From Candidatus Rokuibacteriota bacterium (GTDB taxonomy: Bacteria; Methylomirabilota; Methylomirabilia; Rokubacteriales; CSP1-6): a stretch of 11,502 bases of DNA. The stretch is taken from positions 1-11,502 of the forward strand of contig JACOVB010000146.1 in NCBI GenBank assembly GCA_016177555.1, written 5' to 3'. The number at the start of each line of letters is the position of its first letter. The first letter of the stretch is position 1. Of the stretch, positions 1 to 6,679 are shown one piece after another. The notes under the pieces were generated by a model that was given only the letters and a program-made list of their open reading frames with translations, had not been told where the DNA came from and did not search any database. Position numbers and translations under genes: made by a program.

Positions 1-930
1 CTCGAGAAGGAGAAGCTCGACCACTCGCCGCACCAGGTGCGTCAGTCGGAGGAGCAGAAGGACACCGCGGACGGAGTCGTGACGGCCCGGCTGCCCGAAG
101 CATACCAGTGGCAGCTGGTGCCGGTGCAGGCCTCACCCCAGGCCGGCGTCGAGTGGCAGGCCTTCCGTCTCACCGGACAAGACGCGCTGGCGGTGCGGGC
201 GAGCAAGAAGCTGAAGAACGACGAGCTGCTGGTGACCGCGCTGGCCGGCACCCGCCTCCGCATGGAGCTCGACCGCGTCCCGCTGTGGCGCGGGGATCAC
301 GTCGCCATCAAGCAGCTCGCCGAGGACTTCGCCCGGTATGTCTACCTGCCGCGCCTCAAGGACACGGCCGTGCTGCTGGCGGCCGTCCGGGACGGTCTCG
401 GCCTGCTCCTGTGGCAGCAGGAGTCCTTCGGCTACGCCGATAGCTTCGATAAGGCCGCCACGCGGTACCGGGGGCTGCGGGTCGGGCAGCACCGGGTGAT
501 CGCTAACAGCGAGGCGGCAGGGCTTCTCGTGCGGCCCGAGGTCGCGCAGAGACAGCTCGAGATGGAGGCGGCGGGAAAGGCCGCAGCCGGTGAAGGGGCG
601 GCCGGCGAGCCGCCGGGAGGCGGCCAGGGAGGGCGTCCCGGAGGGACAGGTCAGGCACCGTCCGGACCGGGCTCAGGGCCGACGGTAGCCCCCAAACCGA
701 AACGGTTCCACGGGAGTGTCGCCCTGGACCCCACACGCGTGGGCCGCGACGCCAGCCGTGTCGGCGACGAAGTGATCGCGCACCTCGCCGGGCTGCTCGG
801 TGCCACGATGAAGGTCACGCTCGAGATCGAGGCCGACATTCCCGGCGGGGTCCCGGACACCGTGGTGAGGACGGTGACGGAGAACAGCAAGACGCTCAAG
901 TTCTCGAATCAGGGGTTCGAGACGGAGTGA
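1..930 (+). CDS. C-terminal part of a DUF499-type (Swt1/AAA+-like) ATPase, 5' end outside the window
   Basis: The reading frame is open from base 1, so this is the 3' end (309 codons plus stop) of a longer gene; the in-frame GTG at 37 is not a credible start. Visible order: a mixed alpha/beta segment (residues about 13-190), a low-complexity Gly/Pro/Ala-rich linker (about 192-227), then a compact C-terminal domain beginning at KRFHGSVALDPTRVGRDASR and containing EIEADIPGG, VVRTVTENSKTLKF and a final GFE. I recognise that ending as typical of large DUF499-family ATPases, which often sit beside DUF1156 methyltransferases and helicases in anti-phage islands. Nucleotide-binding motifs would lie upstream and cannot be checked. 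The defence role is inferred from the family; the next gene downstream is a toxin-antitoxin-like pair, which fits an accessory island. Confidence 0.72.
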   Translation, partial: LEKEKLDHSPHQVRQSEEQKDTADGVVTARLPEAYQWQLVPVQASPQAGVEWQAFRLTGQDALAVRASKKLKNDELLVTALAGTRLRMELDRVPLWRGDHVAIKQLAEDFARYVYLPRLKDTAVLLAAVRDGLGLLLWQQESFGYADSFDKAATRYRGLRVGQHRVIANSEAAGLLVRPEVAQRQLEMEAAGKAAAGEGAAGEPPGGGQGGRPGGTGQAPSGPGSGPTVAPKPKRFHGSVALDPTRVGRDASRVGDEVIAHLAGLLGATMKVTLEIEADIPGGVPDTVVRTVTENSKTLKFSNQGFETE

Positions 931-1136
931 AGCCCAGCCATGGTGTCGGCTCACCCCAAGGCCTTCGATTCCCGGTAGGATGCCAGCCGAGTCCCTGCCG
1001 CGAGATCGTCAACCACCAGCAGGGGGGGCAGGGCCCAGAGGACGCAGCACCCGTCCGGCGGGAGGACTCACCGAAGTAGAGGCCGGGGGTCGGATCGACC
1101 ATCGATCCCGAGCCTGGTGCCCATAGGTTCGAGCAC

Positions 1137-1182
1137 CCAGAGCCCAGAATCCACGGCGTGAGCCGTGGATTCTGGGCTCTGG
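1137..1182. repeat. Perfect 21-bp inverted repeat with a GTGA loop (possible terminator)
   Basis: The left arm 1137-1157 and the right arm 1162-1182 are exact reverse complements over 21 bp, separated by GTGA at 1158-1161. In RNA the loop reads GUGA, a GNRA-type tetraloop, so the stem would be very stable. The stem is about two-thirds G+C. The bases that follow on the plus strand (GGTGTTCTTCCCC) contain only a weak T run, so it is not a textbook intrinsic terminator. It lies 207 bp after the DUF499 gene and 237 bp beyond the stop of the minus-strand regulator, and could end transcription from either side. A remnant of a palindromic mobile element is the main alternative. Confidence 0.75.
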
Positions 1183-1248
1183 TGTTCTTCCCCGGGGAGG
1201 GAGCCAGATGGTCGTGGCCGAAGGGCCGACGGGTCCGGGGCATAGACG

Positions 1249-1274
1249 CGGCTCAGGAGCACGAGCCCGATCAC
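1249..1274. repeat. 26-bp direct repeat, copy 1
   Basis: This copy matches 2223-2248 at 24 of 26 positions in the same orientation; the shared core is GAGCCCGATCAC preceded by CAGGAGC and one variable base. The two copies lie on either side of the XRE regulator gene (1419-2174). Chance similarity in GC-rich DNA is possible. Confidence 0.4.
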
Positions 1275-1418
1275 GACGCAGGCGGCGAGGGCGTTGCTCG
1301 GCGTCGACCAGATCCGCAGTAGGCCTCGATCCACAGCTCGAGCGTCTCGTCGAGCCGTCGTGGAGCGCCGATGGCGATCGGGCGAAGTTCCTGCTCGTAC
1401 CGCCAGGGCGAGGGGGGC

Positions 1419-2174
1419 TCAGGCGGGGTGCCGGAGGGCATCGGCCGTCCAGTCGGTCAAGAGGTTCCAGCGCCTGGCGTCCTCGGACGGGTGGGCCGCG
1501 AGCCGGCGCCGCTCCGCCGGGGGGAGATCAGTCCGGCACAGGGTGTCCTCGCGCGCGAGCCGGCTGCGCTCGAGCGCGGCTTCCAGTTCGCCCAGGGCCC
1601 GCGCCTTGGGCGCGTCTCCGCCGCGCTCGGCAAGCCGGCGCGCGAGGGTCGCGACGAAGCCGAGGCGATTCTGCAGGTCCTGGAGCTTGGCTTCCCGCAC
1701 GAGCCAGTCCCGGTCCAGGGGCCAGAACCGCCAGAGGAGCCATGGCAGGGCCTCGACGAGACGGGCTTCCAGATTGTCCTGTGCCAGCGCGGCGAGGAGG
1801 ACCTCGCCGGGGTTCCTGGGGGTCCAGCGTCGCGGCCGGAGATGGGCGAGGCCGGGGTAGCCGAGGGCGGCGAGATCGCGGGCCAGGGCCCCGGCGGCGA
1901 GCGGCCGGCGAGGCGACGCCGGCGCCACGGGCGGGAGCAGGCTGGGGGACAGGCCGTAGAGGCGCATCGCCCGGCGGGCGAGATCGGGGGTCAGGCGGCG
2001 CCGGCCGCTCTCGATCATGGCCAGATAGGGTTGTGACAGGCCCAGGCGGACCGCGGCCTGCACCTGGGTGAGGCCCTTGGCCAGCCGCGCCGTCCGGAGG
2101 TCCAGGGCAGCCGCGAGTCTATCACAGATTGTGTAATAATCGCCCGGCGCCAACCGCAGCGTCCCCGCGCTCAC
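1419..2174 (-). CDS. XRE-family helix-turn-helix regulator, probable antitoxin/repressor of the divergent HipA-like gene
   Basis: This 251-aa protein starts at GTG (2174-2172). Residues about 27-75 form an XRE/Cro-type HTH: LRTARLAKGLTQVQAAVRLG, then LSQPYLAMIESGRRRLTP and an amphipathic helix ending LYGL. The remaining 170 residues are Ala/Leu/Arg-rich and probably helical, with aromatic segments (WLLWRFWPLDRDW); I do not recognise a named domain. HipB antitoxins are XRE proteins but much shorter (about 90 aa), so the long C-terminal half is unusual and may contact the toxin or sense something. The gene is transcribed away from the HipA-like gene, and the shared 220-bp gap holds two dyad sites that are natural operator candidates. 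Antitoxin function is inferred from context; DNA binding is well supported. No good Shine-Dalgarno precedes the GTG. Confidence 0.8.
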   Translation of the reverse strand: MSAGTLRLAPGDYYTICDRLAAALDLRTARLAKGLTQVQAAVRLGLSQPYLAMIESGRRRLTPDLARRAMRLYGLSPSLLPPVAPASPRRPLAAGALARDLAALGYPGLAHLRPRRWTPRNPGEVLLAALAQDNLEARLVEALPWLLWRFWPLDRDWLVREAKLQDLQNRLGFVATLARRLAERGGDAPKARALGELEAALERSRLAREDTLCRTDLPPAERRRLAAHPSEDARRWNLLTDWTADALRHPA

Positions 2175-2222
2175 GATGCGCGCTCTGCAGCCGCCCGCCC
2201 CGTCGGCCCTCCGCCCTCGGCC

Positions 2223-2248
2223 CGGCCCAGGAGCCCGAGCCCGATCAC
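2223..2248. repeat. 26-bp direct repeat, copy 2
   Basis: Partner of the copy at 1249-1274 (24 of 26 identical, same orientation). It lies in the divergent intergenic region between the regulator start and the first operator-like dyad. Confidence 0.4.
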
Positions 2249-2298
2249 AGGGAACATCGCGGAAGGCGCAGGGAGACTGGACTTCATCTCTTGGATCT

Positions 2299-2329
2299 AA
2301 CTTTCACGTATCTGAAGCATGCGAAAGTA
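2299..2329. promoter_or_regulatory. Operator-like dyad 1 in the regulator/HipA intergenic region
   Basis: AACTTTC at 2299-2305 faces GAAAGTA at 2323-2329 across a 17-bp centre, with six of seven outer base pairs symmetric. It matches dyad 2 at 24 of 31 positions, including AACTTTC, GTATCTGA and GCGAAAGT. It is the less symmetric copy. HipB-type and other XRE repressors bind such paired palindromes upstream of their operons, so this is a probable binding site for the divergent regulator; binding itself is inferred. Confidence 0.7.
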
Positions 2330-2358
2330 CGGCTTGTCCAAAGGGGGCCTACGATGCT

Positions 2359-2389
2359 AACTTTCTAGTATCTGATATACGCGAAAGTT
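2359..2389. promoter_or_regulatory. Operator-like dyad 2, abutting the HipA-like start codon
   Basis: AACTTTC (2359-2365) and GAAAGTT (2383-2389) are exact complements, and inside them GTAT (2368-2371) mirrors ATAC (2377-2380); the centre is 2374. The start-to-start distance from dyad 1 is exactly 60 bp. The dyad ends five bases before the ATG at 2395, so it covers where a ribosome binding site would normally be, and it contains a TATACG that could act as a -10 element for a very short leader. A bound repressor here would block promoter clearance directly. Confidence 0.75.
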
Positions 2390-2394
2390 AAGAG

Positions 2395-4233
2395 ATGGGG
2401 CTCTACCTCGTCGGCGAGACGATCGACAAGACCCGCGGCCACTCCCAGGCCGAGGCAGGAAAGCTTGTCCAGCTGAGGCGGGGCATCTATGCGGACGCGG
2501 GCGATGATGTTGACGCAACCGTCCTCAAGCATGCCATCCGCATCGCGAAATACCTCTATCCCCGAGCCTACCTGTCCGCCGCCGGCGCCGCCCTCCTGGG
2601 GCCAACCCGGGAAGGCCGGCTCTTCCTGAGTGGCCGGCGCATCCAGCGCACCCGCATCCGCGCGCTGGAGATCATCCAGAACCAAGCCCCGCCCCATCCT
2701 TCTCTCGGCGAGGCGGTCGTGGACGACGGCATGGGCGAGTTCCGGGTCGACGTCTCCTCGATCCGCCAGCGCTTCCTCGAGGCCTTCCGCCTGCGCAGCG
2801 AGCACGCGGCCTCGCTCGACGAGGCGATGCGCGAGGCGATCGCCGCCCGCCTGATCGAGGAGTACGGCAGCCCGTCGAGCGCCGCCGACGCGGTGTGGAC
2901 GCTCGCCCGCCAGAACGAATGGTACCGGGAAGGGGAGCGTGCCGAGCGGTTCCTGCTGCGCCGCCCGGCCGCGGCGCCGGCGCGCAACGAAGCGGCGCTC
3001 GATCTGATCGTCGCGTGGCACGGTGTCCCGATCGGACACCTCGTTCACGACGGCTTCGAATGGCGGTGGACGGAAGCCGAGCGCAGTGGACCGCCCGTGG
3101 TTCGCCAGACCACGCCCGGCAAGCTGCCGCCGTTCATCGGCTCGCTGCTGCCCGAAGGCTGGCTCGAGGCTGTCCTGAGGGATCGCGACGATCGGGCGAC
3201 GTTGCGGTCCGGCAAGCGCTACCTGTCGAGTATCACGATCGTGGAACGGCAGAGCGAGCTGGCGGCGCTTCCACCCGATGTCCTGCTCACGCCCCTGGAC
3301 CGGTACGCGGCGAATGGCATCTTTACCGGCACGTATGCCGGGCCGGGCCGGGGAGACATCGAGGAAGGCTTCGAGAAGAATCTGGCGAAGCTCTACGAGC
3401 GCGCCGATACGCCGCGGCTCTCCGGCATCCAGATCAAGGCGCCGATGTCCCTCGACGCTGACGGCACGCTGTCGCCTGCCATTGGCAGGCCCTTCACCCA
3501 TATCCTGAAACCTGCCGGCCCGAGCGGCTTCGAGGCGCTCCCGGTCATCGAGTGGATGGCCCTCGCCCTTGGCCGCGCCGTCGGGTTCGCGCCGCCGCCG
3601 GCGGCACTCGTCGCGATGCCCGACCACATGCCGCCCGCTCTGCTCGTCGAGCGCTTCGACCTCCGCGAGAGCCCCGAGGACAGGCGGCTGATCGCGCTGG
3701 AGGACTTCTGCTCGGTCCTCGGCCTGCCAACCCCGGCGAAATACGACGGCACCATCGAGCGGGTCGCCAAGGCGGTCCGCCAGCTCTCGACTGCGCCGGA
3801 CGAAGATGTCCTGATCGTGATCAAGCGGGCGCTCTTCGCCTGGCTGATCGCCGACGGCGACATGCATCTGAAGAACATCGCGCTGCTGAAGATCGGCGAC
3901 CCGGGAGACGCACACTTCCGTTCGGTGCGCATCGCGCCGCTCTATGACACGGTGACCACGCGCATCTTTCCGCGGCTTGCGCAAGACCGCATGGCCCTGA
4001 AGCTCAACGGCCGGGATGACTGGCTCCGGCGCGCGGATTTCCGCGCGCTGGCCACAACCGCCGGAGCGACGGCCGCGGACGGCGACGCCGCGATCACGGA
4101 AATGATTCAGAGGATGGGAGAGGCTGCCGGAGCGATTGCGCTGCCCGAGCTGCCAGAGCCTGGCCCGGACGCCGCGGCCATGGCGGCGAAGATGATCGAG
4201 ATCACCCGGGCACGGATAGAGTCGTTTGAGTGA
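2395..4233 (+). CDS. HipA-family Ser/Thr kinase-like toxin with an N-terminal AbiEi-like region (fusion)
   Basis: 612 aa, against about 440 for E. coli HipA; the extra length is N-terminal. Residues about 1-195 resemble AbiEi-type antitoxin regulators (KLVQLRRGIYADAG, then RAYLSAAGAALLGP, a winged-helix pattern). From about 203 comes the HipA N-subdomain 1, then the kinase: a glycine-loop segment LSGIQIKAPM (343-352), the ATP lysine in HILKP (K372), VERFD (418-422), the catalytic DMHLKN (D489, N494, matching HipA D309 and N314) and LYD (D518, matching D332). The catalytic set is complete, so it is probably an active kinase. The glycine loop has R341 where HipA has its regulatory Ser150. HipA kinases phosphorylate translation components such as GltX and cause growth arrest; the target here is unknown. 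It is divergent from the XRE gene and starts right after dyad 2, with no clear Shine-Dalgarno, so translation may be leaderless or nearly so. Confidence 0.85.
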   Translation: MGLYLVGETIDKTRGHSQAEAGKLVQLRRGIYADAGDDVDATVLKHAIRIAKYLYPRAYLSAAGAALLGPTREGRLFLSGRRIQRTRIRALEIIQNQAPPHPSLGEAVVDDGMGEFRVDVSSIRQRFLEAFRLRSEHAASLDEAMREAIAARLIEEYGSPSSAADAVWTLARQNEWYREGERAERFLLRRPAAAPARNEAALDLIVAWHGVPIGHLVHDGFEWRWTEAERSGPPVVRQTTPGKLPPFIGSLLPEGWLEAVLRDRDDRATLRSGKRYLSSITIVERQSELAALPPDVLLTPLDRYAANGIFTGTYAGPGRGDIEEGFEKNLAKLYERADTPRLSGIQIKAPMSLDADGTLSPAIGRPFTHILKPAGPSGFEALPVIEWMALALGRAVGFAPPPAALVAMPDHMPPALLVERFDLRESPEDRRLIALEDFCSVLGLPTPAKYDGTIERVAKAVRQLSTAPDEDVLIVIKRALFAWLIADGDMHLKNIALLKIGDPGDAHFRSVRIAPLYDTVTTRIFPRLAQDRMALKLNGRDDWLRRADFRALATTAGATAADGDAAITEMIQRMGEAAGAIALPELPEPGPDAAAMAAKMIEITRARIESFE

Positions 4234-4239
4234 AGCCAA

Positions 4240-4365
4240 GTTTGGCGGCCCCTCAGGGCCTCTCGGCGACCTCCTCGCCAGGCGCGAACCGGGCAGCAGC
4301 CGCGCCAGCTCGGCAAGCTCCTGGAGGATCCGGTCCCGGCGGGCCTCGAGCCGCCGGGTGATCCA
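4240..4365 (-). pseudogene. Remnant resembling the N-terminus of a DUF6788-type small protein
   Basis: Read on the minus strand from about 4365, one frame gives WITRRLEARRDRILQELAEL followed by ARLLPGSRLARR. This helical stretch with LLPGS resembles the start of DUF6788 proteins, small transposase-associated proteins that continue into a Cys-rich part (CGKPGC...). That Cys-rich part is absent; after LARR the sequence reads RSPRGPEGPPNLAS and runs into the antisense of the HipA-like gene. It is therefore truncated at best. The family match is from memory and weak. Confidence 0.3.
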
Positions 4366-4453
4366 CGGCCCCCGTGAAGGCGCCCTTGCGGTGGCCGAAC
4401 AGCTCCGACTCGATCAGCGTCGCGGGGAGCGCCGAGAGGTTCAGCCCATAGAA
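4364..4453 (-). pseudogene. Fragment of a sigma-54-dependent activator AAA+ domain (GAFTGA region)
   Basis: The minus strand encodes FYGLNLSALPATLIESELFG followed by HRKGAFTGAV. This matches the conserved block of NtrC-type enhancer-binding proteins (consensus like [25 protein letters not shown]), which contacts sigma-54. The Walker A region that should lie about 30-40 residues upstream and the Walker B (GTLFLDEI-like) that should follow are both missing. After the final Val the same frame reads DHPAARGPPGPDPP, which is out-of-frame noise. It is a short relic, not a functional gene, probably left by recombination or decay of a neighbouring regulator. Confidence 0.75.
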
Positions 4454-4724
4454 GGACCCGCGGAAGTCCTCCTCCCTACACGTGCAGATCACGGACCTCC
4501 TCGACGACTGGTTCGCCCATCCAGCCCCGCCGGCTCTCAGCCGCTGGCGAAGGGACCGAGACGCGCCGCCGCATGCTCGGGAACGGATCCTGCGCCCGCC
4601 CGGTGGACATGGACTGCCACTTTTGCTCCGTCGAGTCTCGGCCACGCCCCGCCCCGTATGCGCTAAGATGCGTCCTGGCGCGATGTTCCGGTCATGCTCA
4701 GCCCGAGACGCGGCTGAGGGCCAC

Positions 4725-4730
4725 AGGAGG
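4725..4730 (+). promoter_or_regulatory. Ribosome binding site deciding the oxidoreductase start
   Basis: AGGAGG lies five bases before the ATG at 4736 and favours this start over the in-frame ATG at 4748. Confidence 0.8.
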
Positions 4731-4735
4731 CTGAC

Positions 4736-6679
4736 ATGGTGGAAGCGATGGTTCGTCCGCGGCTCTTCTCGTCCGGAAAGATGGGGCCGATGCAGCTCCG
4801 CAACCGGGTGGTGATGGCGCCCATGGTGGTGCAGCTCGCCTCCGAGAGCGGGGCGGTCACCCAGCGCACCATCGACTACTACGTGCGCCGGGCCGCGGGC
4901 GGCGCGGGGCTCGTCATCGTGGAGGCCAGCTACATCGCGCCGGAGGCCAAGGCCTTTGCCTGCCAGCTCGGGATAGATCGCGACGGCCTTGTCCCCGGCC
5001 ACTTCGAGCTGGTCGAGGCCATCCACCGCCACGGCGCGAAGGTTGCCCTCCAGATCCATCATGGCGGCGGCCGCGCCGACCCGGCGCTGACGGGTGGCGT
5101 TCTCGTGACCCCGTCGCCTGTCGCTCAGGACGCCCATGCCGTCGTCCCCCGCGAGGCGACCCCGCGGGAGATCGAGACGTGGGCGGAAAGCTACGCCCGC
5201 GCCGCCGGGCGGGCGCAGCGCGCGGGCTACGATGCCGTGGAAATCCACGGCGCCCACGGCTACCTCATTCACGAGTTCCTTTCGCCCGCCTCCAACCGCC
5301 GCTCCGATGCCTACGGGGGGAGCCCGGAGAACCGCCGCCGCTTCGCCGGGCTGGTGATCCGGCAGGTCCGCGAGGCGGTGGGCGCGCGTTTTCCGATCCT
5401 CTTCCGCATGAGCGCCGAGGGCGGCTACGGGATCGAGGCGGCCGTGGAGATCGCGCAGGCCCTGGAGGCGTGGGGTGTGGACGCCATCCATGTCTCGGTC
5501 GGCGGAACTGCCCCGATTACCCTGGTCCCGCCGGACACCAGCCCCATGGCCCGTCCCGAGGGCTGGCTCACCGGCTACGCCGCGACCATCAAGAAGCGCG
5601 TCTCCGTGCCGATCATCGTCGTGGGGGAGATCCGTCACCCTGTCTTCGCGGAAGAGGTTCTGGCTCAGGGCAAGGCCGACTTCATCGCCCTCGGGCGGCA
5701 ACTCCTGGCCGACCCGGACTGGCCCGCCAAGGCCGAGGCCGGCAGGGACGACGAGATCCGCCTGTGCATCTCCTGCGACCATTGCCGGCTGGCCCTGCTG
5801 TTGACACGGCCGATCCGCTGCCTGGTGAACCCCGAGGTGGGCCGAGAGCGGGAGTTCTCCGCCTTCGGGCCAGCGGCCGCGCCCAAGCGCGTCATCGTTG
5901 TGGGCGGAGGCCCCGCCGGCCTGGAGGCGGCGCGGGCCGCGGCCGCGCGGGGCCACCACGTCACGCTGTCCGAGCGCAGCGCCGAGCTCGGGGGTCAGCT
6001 GCATCTCGCCGCGCTCCCTCCCCACAAGGAGAAGATCGAGTGGCTGAGGCGATGCCTCGTCACCCAGGCGCGGAAGGCCGGGGTGGAGCTGTCTCCCTCG
6101 ACGATGTTCCGGCCCGAAGGGCTGGCCGAGGGAGAGGCCGACGCCGTGGTGGTGGCAACCGGCGCCCGCCCGGTCGAGGAGCAGGTGCGGGGCGCCCGTG
6201 CGGGCCAGGTGTTCTCGGCCTGGGAGGTGCTGGAGGGCCATCCGCCCGCGAGGGACCTGGCGGTGGTCGTGCTGGGCGGAAGGCAGATGGGCTGCGAGAC
6301 GGCGGAGTTCCTGGCCGAGCGCGGCAACCGGGTGACCCTGGTCTCCCGCTCGCGGACAGAGGAGCTGGCCGGCGATGTGGTGGCGAGCTACCGGGGGCCC
6401 CTCCTGGCCCGGTTGCGAAGGCTGGGAGTGGCGCTCCGCACGCGCTGCGATGTCCGCGAGGTGAGGGATGGCCAGGCCATCGTCGTGGAGGCGGGCGGCC
6501 GCGAAGAGGCCGTGGACGCCGACCTTGTGATCCTTGCCCGCGGGTCAATGCCCGAGCCTACCTGGCTGGAACTGCTCCGGACGAAGGTGCCCGAGGTCTA
6601 CGTGGTGGGGGACTGCGTCGAGCCGCGCATGATCGCCGACGCGCTCTACGAAGGCGCCTGGGCCGGGAGCCAGATCTAG
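4736..6679 (+). CDS. 2,4-dienoyl-CoA reductase-like NADH:flavin oxidoreductase (FadH/Old Yellow Enzyme family)
   Basis: 647 aa, close to the family length of about 670. Residues about 8-330 are an Old Yellow Enzyme TIM barrel binding FMN, with LRNRVVMAPM near the start and EIHGAHGYLIHEFLSPASNR, then RSDAYGGSPENRRRF, in the middle. A cysteine cluster follows: C344, C347, C350 and C362, the 4Fe-4S site that passes electrons between the flavins. The first three Cys are spaced x2-x2, against x2-x3 in E. coli FadH; x11 to the last Cys is standard. From about 384 comes a Rossmann fold with VIVVGGGPAGLEAA for FAD, and a second one near VVVLGGRQMGCETAEFLAER for NAD(P)H. FadH enzymes reduce 2,4-dienoyl-CoA intermediates in unsaturated fatty acid breakdown, but relatives reduce other enals or demethylate trimethylamine, so the substrate is uncertain. 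The thiolase gene 128 bp downstream supports an acyl-CoA role. Cytosolic. Confidence 0.87.
   Translation: MVEAMVRPRLFSSGKMGPMQLRNRVVMAPMVVQLASESGAVTQRTIDYYVRRAAGGAGLVIVEASYIAPEAKAFACQLGIDRDGLVPGHFELVEAIHRHGAKVALQIHHGGGRADPALTGGVLVTPSPVAQDAHAVVPREATPREIETWAESYARAAGRAQRAGYDAVEIHGAHGYLIHEFLSPASNRRSDAYGGSPENRRRFAGLVIRQVREAVGARFPILFRMSAEGGYGIEAAVEIAQALEAWGVDAIHVSVGGTAPITLVPPDTSPMARPEGWLTGYAATIKKRVSVPIIVVGEIRHPVFAEEVLAQGKADFIALGRQLLADPDWPAKAEAGRDDEIRLCISCDHCRLALLLTRPIRCLVNPEVGREREFSAFGPAAAPKRVIVVGGGPAGLEAARAAAARGHHVTLSERSAELGGQLHLAALPPHKEKIEWLRRCLVTQARKAGVELSPSTMFRPEGLAEGEADAVVVATGARPVEEQVRGARAGQVFSAWEVLEGHPPARDLAVVVLGGRQMGCETAEFLAERGNRVTLVSRSRTEELAGDVVASYRGPLLARLRRLGVALRTRCDVREVRDGQAIVVEAGGREEAVDADLVILARGSMPEPTWLELLRTKVPEVYVVGDCVEPRMIADALYEGAWAGSQI

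Larger units (their letters stand above)
931..1418. other. Gene-free stretch between the ATPase and the regulator
   Basis: I find no convincing gene here. The short frames on both strands are rich in Arg, Pro, Ser and Gly and lack recognisable motifs or ribosome binding sites. The stretch contains the strong hairpin at 1137-1182 and one copy (1249-1274) of a 26-bp direct repeat whose partner lies at 2223-2248. A minus-strand frame around 1334-1068 includes a hydrophobic run (NALAACVVIGLVLLSRVYAP) that could be a decayed membrane segment, but nothing else supports a gene. Confidence 0.6.
4234..4735. other. Intergenic stretch with gene remnants
   Basis: No intact gene lies between the HipA-like stop and the oxidoreductase start. 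The left half holds two minus-strand remnants (4364-4453 and about 4240-4365). The right half (about 4480-4720) shows no motif-bearing frame on either strand. A TAAGAT at 4664-4669 is a possible weak -10 for the downstream gene, but no good -35 partner is visible. Confidence 0.55.

Noticed and set aside
1116..1140. TTCGAGC flanked by GGTGC/GCACC, resembling a tRNA T-arm
   Set aside because: The T-stem does not pair properly, and no acceptor, D or anticodon arm can be built around it.
1208..2071. Plus-strand open frames opposite the XRE regulator
   Set aside because: They are very Arg/Gly/Pro-rich and lack domains, while the minus strand shows a clear HTH.
2365..4239. 624-codon minus-strand open frame antisense to the HipA-like gene
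   Set aside because: It is Arg/Asp/Gly-rich with no recognisable motifs, while the plus strand encodes a full HipA catalytic set. It is a GC-driven shadow.
4253..6241. 662-codon minus-strand open frame antisense to the oxidoreductase
   Set aside because: Most of it is shadow of the FadH-like gene; only the short tail at 4364-4453 carries a real protein signature, reported as a relic.
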